A stretch of DNA of 64,000 nt from Cytophagales bacterium Alg240-R148. GTDB lineage: Bacteria; Bacteroidota; Bacteroidia; Cytophagales; Cyclobacteriaceae. Position numbers and translations under genes: made by a program. Positions 60,294 to 64,000 of the stretch are shown here, piece by piece (the first letter of the stretch is position 1; every line of letters begins with the position of its first letter). The stretch spans positions 62,001 through 126,000 of the forward strand of contig LS999831.1 in assembly GCA_900537185.1 (NCBI GenBank). Reading direction: 5' to 3'. The notes beneath the pieces are model-generated. The model did no database searches. It saw nothing but the letters and a program-made list of their open reading frames with translations, and was not told the DNA's origin.

Positions 60294-61166
60294 ATGGTAA
60301 AATCAATGACTGGCTATGGGCAACACAAAGAAGCCTATGGTGAATTTGAAATTAATGTTGAAATAAAAACGTTGAACTCGAAATTTTTCGACCTTAATTT
60401 GAGAATTCCAAAACTTTTTTCCCACAAGGAAATTGAAATTAGAAAAATACTAAACGATCAGTTGGTAAGAGGGAAGGCCAGCGTATCCATAGAATTTAAC
60501 AGAACGGGTGTAGAATCTACTAACATTCAATTCAACCAACCACTTTTCAAACTGTATTATGAACAGTTACAGCAGCTCTCTGAGTCAGTGCAAGCCCCTC
60601 AGGACGATCTGTTTAGAATGGTGATGAATTTTCCAGAGGTAACCATTAACAACAACGAACACGCTAGTGGCAGTGAGTGGGAGTCTTTGAAAAATGTACT
60701 CCAAATAGCCATGGAGCAGAATAGCAATTTTAGAAAATCAGAAGGAGAAGCTTTAAAATCTGAGTTGGTATCTTATGTGAACAGTATTGAAGAGAACTTG
60801 AAAAAGGTAGAAGAAATTGACCCTACTCGAGTAGATAAAATTAAAACTAGAATAGAACAAAATATAGGTAAATTTCTAAAAGAAGAGTTTGACCAGAATC
60901 GCTTAGAGCAAGAAGTTATCTACTACATCGAAAAATTAGATATAAAGGAAGAAATTGTTCGGTTAAACAACCATCTTCAATATTTTAAAACTATAATTGG
61001 TGGCAGCAACGTTTCTGGAAAAAAACTTGGATTTATTGGCCAAGAAATGGGCAGGGAAATCAATACAATCGGTTCCAAAGCCAACGACTCCGACATTCAG
61101 ATTTTAGTGGTTAATATGAAAGAAGAACTGGAAAAAATAAAAGAGCAGGTACTTAATATATTATAA
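60294..61166 (+). CDS. yicC: YicC family endoribonuclease
   Basis: From the ATG at 60294 the product is 290 residues and opens MVKSMTGYGQHKEAYGEFE, the hallmark YicC start. A frame from 60207 overlaps the preceding gene and is not used. The C-terminal DUF1732 part has DIKEEIVRLNNHLQYFK, GKKLGFIGQEMGREINTIGSKAND and VNMKEELEKIKEQVLNI. YicC acts in RNA turnover (RyhB degradation in E. coli, an endonuclease in structural work). It is the last gene of its strand run and ends at a shared terminator. Confidence 0.95.
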   Translation: MVKSMTGYGQHKEAYGEFEINVEIKTLNSKFFDLNLRIPKLFSHKEIEIRKILNDQLVRGKASVSIEFNRTGVESTNIQFNQPLFKLYYEQLQQLSESVQAPQDDLFRMVMNFPEVTINNNEHASGSEWESLKNVLQIAMEQNSNFRKSEGEALKSELVSYVNSIEENLKKVEEIDPTRVDKIKTRIEQNIGKFLKEEFDQNRLEQEVIYYIEKLDIKEEIVRLNNHLQYFKTIIGGSNVSGKKLGFIGQEMGREINTIGSKANDSDIQILVVNMKEELEKIKEQVLNIL

Positions 61167-61181
61167 GCACCCAGTAGGCAC

Positions 61182-61219
61182 AAAAAAAGCTGTTGAATTG
61201 AATTCAACAGCTTTTTTTT
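61182..61219. terminator. Shared terminator of yicC and tonB
   Basis: GCTGTTGAATT and AATTCAACAGC flank a central G in a perfect palindrome with A-run and T-run arms on both sides, so it should work in both directions between the convergent genes. Confidence 0.9.
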
Positions 61220-61234
61220 GTTGGTATTATTTAA

Positions 61235-61909
61235 TTATCCCAATTTAAATGTAATTGGAAGTATAATTTTTTGTTTTACAGGCTTCCCTCTTTGCTTACC
61301 AGGCTTCCACTTCGGATGACTCTTGATCACACGAACAGCTTCCTCATCGCAACCAGCTCCAATTCCTTTTACAGATCTTACAGCTGTGATGGTTCCGTCT
61401 TTGTCTACAATAAACTCAACAAACACTTTTCCTTCAATACCCATTCTTCTTGCTTGCGCAGGGTATTTCAATTTCTTTTGAACAAACTTATAAAAAGCTT
61501 GCATACCACCTGAAGGTGCTGCGCTTTCTTCAACAATAGTGAAAATTTCATCAATGTCTTCTTCTTCTTCCACCTCTTCCGTAACCATTTCTTCGATTAC
61601 TTCATCTTCGGTGATTTCCAAATCCAAATCAACTTCTATTTCTTCTTCTATTTCCTCTTCATCCGGCACCTCAATAATTTCAGGTTGCTGAATTTTTGGT
61701 GGTGGTGGCGGTGGCTGCTCGGTAGGAGGTATTTCAATTAAGTCATCAATAACATCAGTAACCTGTCCCAAATCTGCCAATTCTTTATCGTCATACGACG
61801 GCCATTCGAAAGCCGCAAAAATAATTGACATTGTCACAAGCAATCCAATGTTAAAGTAAAGACCTGTCTTATTTCCTAGATCAGCCTTATTGGATTTTTT
61901 TGCTTCCAT
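61235..61909 (-). CDS. tonB: Energy transducer TonB
   Basis: The 224-residue protein has one N-terminal membrane helix (about 17-36), a Pro-rich segment (PPTEQPPPPPPKIQQP), a strongly acidic Glu/Asp stretch (about 80-125) and a TonB C-terminal domain with PAQARRMGIEGKVFVEFIVD and the terminal ILPITFKLG. It transmits proton-motive force to SusC-like and siderophore receptors. The promoter TTG-N21-TATATTTG is present upstream. No exbB or exbD gene is nearby. Confidence 0.93.
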   Translation of the reverse strand: MEAKKSNKADLGNKTGLYFNIGLLVTMSIIFAAFEWPSYDDKELADLGQVTDVIDDLIEIPPTEQPPPPPPKIQQPEIIEVPDEEEIEEEIEVDLDLEITEDEVIEEMVTEEVEEEEDIDEIFTIVEESAAPSGGMQAFYKFVQKKLKYPAQARRMGIEGKVFVEFIVDKDGTITAVRSVKGIGAGCDEEAVRVIKSHPKWKPGKQRGKPVKQKIILPITFKLG

Positions 61910-61955
61910 ACTTGAAATTTATTAAAATATGCGTTTTTAAATTATTGCTAAGTCT

Positions 61956-61987
61956 CAAATATAACAAAGAAATCTATATTTCTACAA
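61956..61987 (-). promoter_or_regulatory. Bacteroidota-type promoter of tonB
   Basis: On the minus strand TTG (61987-61985), a 21-base spacer and TATATTTG (61963-61956) match the -33/-7 consensus. The expected leader is about 40 bases. Confidence 0.6.
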
Positions 61988-62000
61988 CTTTTTTAACCAA

Positions 62001-62366
62001 TTACCTTACTTTAACTAAAAACTTCGTTATAAACCCAACTAGGAGCCCGGAACCGTTCATAAAAAAATCCAATAAAGACGCAGAACGGCCTGGAATAACA
62101 CTTTGCAACAACTCTAGCCCAAACGTTAGCAATAATACCAAAAATAGATCGGTGTTAAAAAAGTTCGGTTTTTCTTTAGCCAAATGATTTTTATACTGAT
62201 AAAAAGCACCCAGCATAAAAAAAAGTACAAAATGGACCAACTTATCCAACCCCAATAATGGTTTTGGGACAGTAGATTCAAAAAAAAAGCCAGGCAATAG
62301 TGTTAAGGTAACAACCACCAATGCCCAGCCATAAAAAATAATTTTTGATACTTTAGGTTTATTCAC
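62001..62366 (-). CDS. VanZ-like membrane protein
   Basis: The 121-residue protein has about four membrane helices and the VanZ-type segments [26 protein letters not shown] and [23 protein letters not shown]. VanZ family proteins outside glycopeptide-resistance clusters have no established function. Its start overlaps the gcvH stop by 8 bases. The sprA-gcvH-vanZ-like order is familiar in Bacteroidota. Confidence 0.9.
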   Translation of the reverse strand: MNKPKVSKIIFYGWALVVVTLTLLPGFFFESTVPKPLLGLDKLVHFVLFFMLGAFYQYKNHLAKEKPNFFNTDLFLVLLLTFGLELLQSVIPGRSASLLDFFMNGSGLLVGFITKFLVKVR

Positions 62367-62739
62367 CTATAATGTCTTTGTAGTCAGCAGCTGACAACAA
62401 ACCTTCTAATTGTGATGCATCAGAAAGGGTCATTTTGATCATCCACCCGTCCCCATAAGGGTCAGAATTAACCGTTTCAGGCTCACCTTCTAATTTCTCA
62501 TTAATTTCATCAACTGTTCCGGATAATGGCATGAAAAGATCTGAAACTGTTTTTACAGCTTCTACTGTTCCGAAAACATCCCCTGAAGCCAATTCTTCGC
62601 CTTCAGTTTCAATTTCCACATATACAATATCTCCTAGCTCTTTTTGAGCGAATTCAGTTATTCCAATGGTTACAGTTGTTCCTTCAACCTTGATCCATTC
62701 ATGGTCTTTAGTGTACTTAAGAGTTTCTGGTATATTCAT
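62359..62739 (-). CDS. gcvH: Glycine cleavage system H protein
   Basis: The 126-residue protein has the lipoyl domain with the modified Lys63 in [11 protein letters not shown] and the family pieces [12 protein letters not shown] and [11 protein letters not shown]. It shuttles the aminomethyl group between GcvP, GcvT and GcvL. Neighbouring gcvP or gcvT genes are not in the window; instead sprA precedes it and a VanZ-like gene overlaps its end by 8 bases. Confidence 0.97.
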   Translation of the reverse strand: MNIPETLKYTKDHEWIKVEGTTVTIGITEFAQKELGDIVYVEIETEGEELASGDVFGTVEAVKTVSDLFMPLSGTVDEINEKLEGEPETVNSDPYGDGWMIKMTLSDASQLEGLLSAADYKDIIGE

Positions 62740-62790
62740 ACTTCAAAAATTTTGACCAAAAATACATTTTATTTTTTAACAAGTAAAATT

Positions 62791-64000
62791 TTATTGGGCC
62801 AAACTAAATCTAATTTGAACTCCAAAGGCTGTAGTAGATCGCTTAAATGAGCTCGAAATTTTCGGATCATTAATCGTACGTTCAAAATACACCTGTAAAT
62901 TTAATTTTTGATTCAGAACGTAATTTATATTTGGTCTAAGTTTAAAATTTCGATTCCCGTTTGTAATGGTATTCACTTCTTCAATCTTTCGCTGTACCGT
63001 TCTGGTGTCTTGAATGCCCAGTGTAAGCCTGAATTGAATGTCATTTTCTAAGGTGATTGTTCTGCCGTTCGATTTAAATGGGAGTTTCATCTTTGCTTTG
63101 GTATACCCAAATTCCATAGAAAAATCCGAGCTGTTCAGCTCCGTAATTTGCGTATTGGAAACGTTCAGTGCAATGTCCCGTTGCGTTTTATATTCCACTT
63201 TTATGCTCATTCTACTTTTGGTGCGCACACTGACGCCTATCAAAGGTGAAAATTGTTCTGATACTACTACCTGACCAATGTTGTAAATAGGCATGGCCAA
63301 ACCATCCGAATTGGGTTGGGTACCAAATCGATCCACATTGTATTGCTCAATATTATTGTTCAATTCAAACCCCGCGTTGGAGGTGTAATCTAAGTTATTC
63401 GTGAAACTTGTTATAGAATACTCCGATTTGTAGCCATGGGTAATGTTGATCGACCGGAACTTGTCTTTAAGCCCTTTTGCTTTACCCAAACCTGCATAGT
63501 CCAAGCGCCAATTGGGAATTGGGAACTTAGGAAAAGGAGACAAGCTCACTTCCGAAGCATCTTTACCGGAATAGGCTGCAATAAAAGATGGAATCAATAC
63601 ATCCTGTGAGTTAAGGGAATACTCTGCCTGGGTTGTATTTTCAAATCTCGATTTAACAATCGCCCTATTTTTCTCAAATTGCTGAAATGTAGGCGAATTA
63701 TTTTGCCCATCGTCTTGGACGAAAGCCGTTTTGATACTCAAAAAGGACACACTATACCCTCCAGACCTACTTGGAGATAAGGAAAGGAATAAATCTTGTG
63801 CGTCGTCGTACCGGAAAAGCTCTTGGAACATTTCTGACTTCCTTTTATTGGCATCCAATTGCACTTTAAAATCTTTAAATGGTTCTATGGTAGCGCGCAA
63901 CGATAAATTTTTTGTACTGGTTTGGGTAAAGGGATTGGACAACAACGAGTTCTCTCTCAACCACCCGTTTTCTTCTGCCTTGGTGCGTATGCCAGGGTTC
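62791..64000 (-). CDS. sprA: Gliding motility/T9SS protein SprA, C-terminal part, cut by window edge
   Basis: The frame is open to the right edge of the window, so only the last 402 or so residues are visible. The segment NPGIRTKAEENGWL followed by TKNLSLRATIEPFKDFKV and the final FGVQIRFSLAQ are characteristic of SprA. SprA (Sov in Porphyromonas) is the very large (over 2000 residues) barrel that forms the T9SS translocon pore. The visible part is the last strands of the barrel. It is followed after 51 bases by gcvH. Confidence 0.9.
   Translation of the reverse strand, partial: NPGIRTKAEENGWLRENSLLSNPFTQTSTKNLSLRATIEPFKDFKVQLDANKRKSEMFQELFRYDDAQDLFLSLSPSRSGGYSVSFLSIKTAFVQDDGQNNSPTFQQFEKNRAIVKSRFENTTQAEYSLNSQDVLIPSFIAAYSGKDASEVSLSPFPKFPIPNWRLDYAGLGKAKGLKDKFRSINITHGYKSEYSITSFTNNLDYTSNAGFELNNNIEQYNVDRFGTQPNSDGLAMPIYNIGQVVVSEQFSPLIGVSVRTKSRMSIKVEYKTQRDIALNVSNTQITELNSSDFSMEFGYTKAKMKLPFKSNGRTITLENDIQFRLTLGIQDTRTVQRKIEEVNTITNGNRNFKLRPNINYVLNQKLNLQVYFERTINDPKISSSFKRSTTAFGVQIRFSLAQ

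Noticed and set aside
1-64000. CRISPR array, tRNA, rRNA, insertion sequence or prophage
   Set aside because: No regularly spaced repeats, no cloverleaf besides the tmRNA ends, and no transposase or phage gene were seen on either strand. The only recombinase is the housekeeping XerD.

Overview
The window looks like chromosomal DNA from a Bacteroidota member, most likely of the order Cytophagales. It is AT-rich and has type IX secretion (T9SS) genes porU, porV and the end of sprA, a secreted protease with a T9SS-type C-terminal sorting domain, and Bacteroidota-typical families (DUF2851, DUF3078). Two promoters fit the phylum consensus TTG-N17-23-TAnnTTTG (before aroQ and tonB), and Shine-Dalgarno sequences are largely absent. 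No rRNA, tRNA, CRISPR array, insertion sequence or prophage was seen. The DNA reads as a stable backbone in which the unusual content is regulatory and architectural.

Layout. 1-7066: end of a sensor kinase, a T9SS-secreted M43 metalloprotease, a small coiled-coil membrane protein and a large beta-propeller/amidohydrolase. 7611-11565: three-gene signalling operon (receiver, hybrid kinase with three PAS domains, and a receiver fused to an AlbA_2/Schlafen-type domain). 11615-15233: minus-strand sulfur operon (persulfide dioxygenase-rhodanese fusion, single rhodanese, universal stress protein, split YeeE/YedE transporter) behind a Crp-like palindrome. 15310-18060: exported Ntn-hydrolase fusion, exported RidA-like protein and a small lipoprotein. 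18184-20159: candidate structured RNA, a 58-residue lipoprotein gene and a TPR membrane protein. 20224-24197: kinase/receiver pair and an outer-membrane protein. 24503-26796: tmRNA and dnaX, the latter with an apparent -1 frameshift at a run of ten A.

26798-47154 is mostly housekeeping: DUF3078 protein, a receiver, LysM lytic transglycosylase, O-methyltransferase, M16 peptidase, nucleoside phosphorylase, trhO, an acyltransferase and membrane protein, DUF2851, pyrF, LolA-like, ftsK, pyrD, xerD, aroQ, class V aminotransferase, marC, rnhA and a helical-repeat protein. 47394-55915 holds a MacB/FtsX-type permease, porV, porU, pssA and an MBL hydrolase. 55980-61166 holds an FAD oxidoreductase, a 1070-residue propeller/barrel envelope protein and yicC. 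61235-64000 holds tonB, a VanZ-like gene, gcvH and the 3' end of sprA.

How they work together. The envelope theme is strong: PorU and PorV process and deliver T9SS cargo, of which the M43 protease is one; SprA is the translocon; LolA, TonB and the propeller/barrel protein serve the outer membrane. The most interesting points are the REC-AlbA_2 signalling operon, the 6S-like RNA candidate beside the tiny lipoprotein and output-less TPR receptor, the Crp-site-controlled sulfur operon, and the recoding signal in dnaX.
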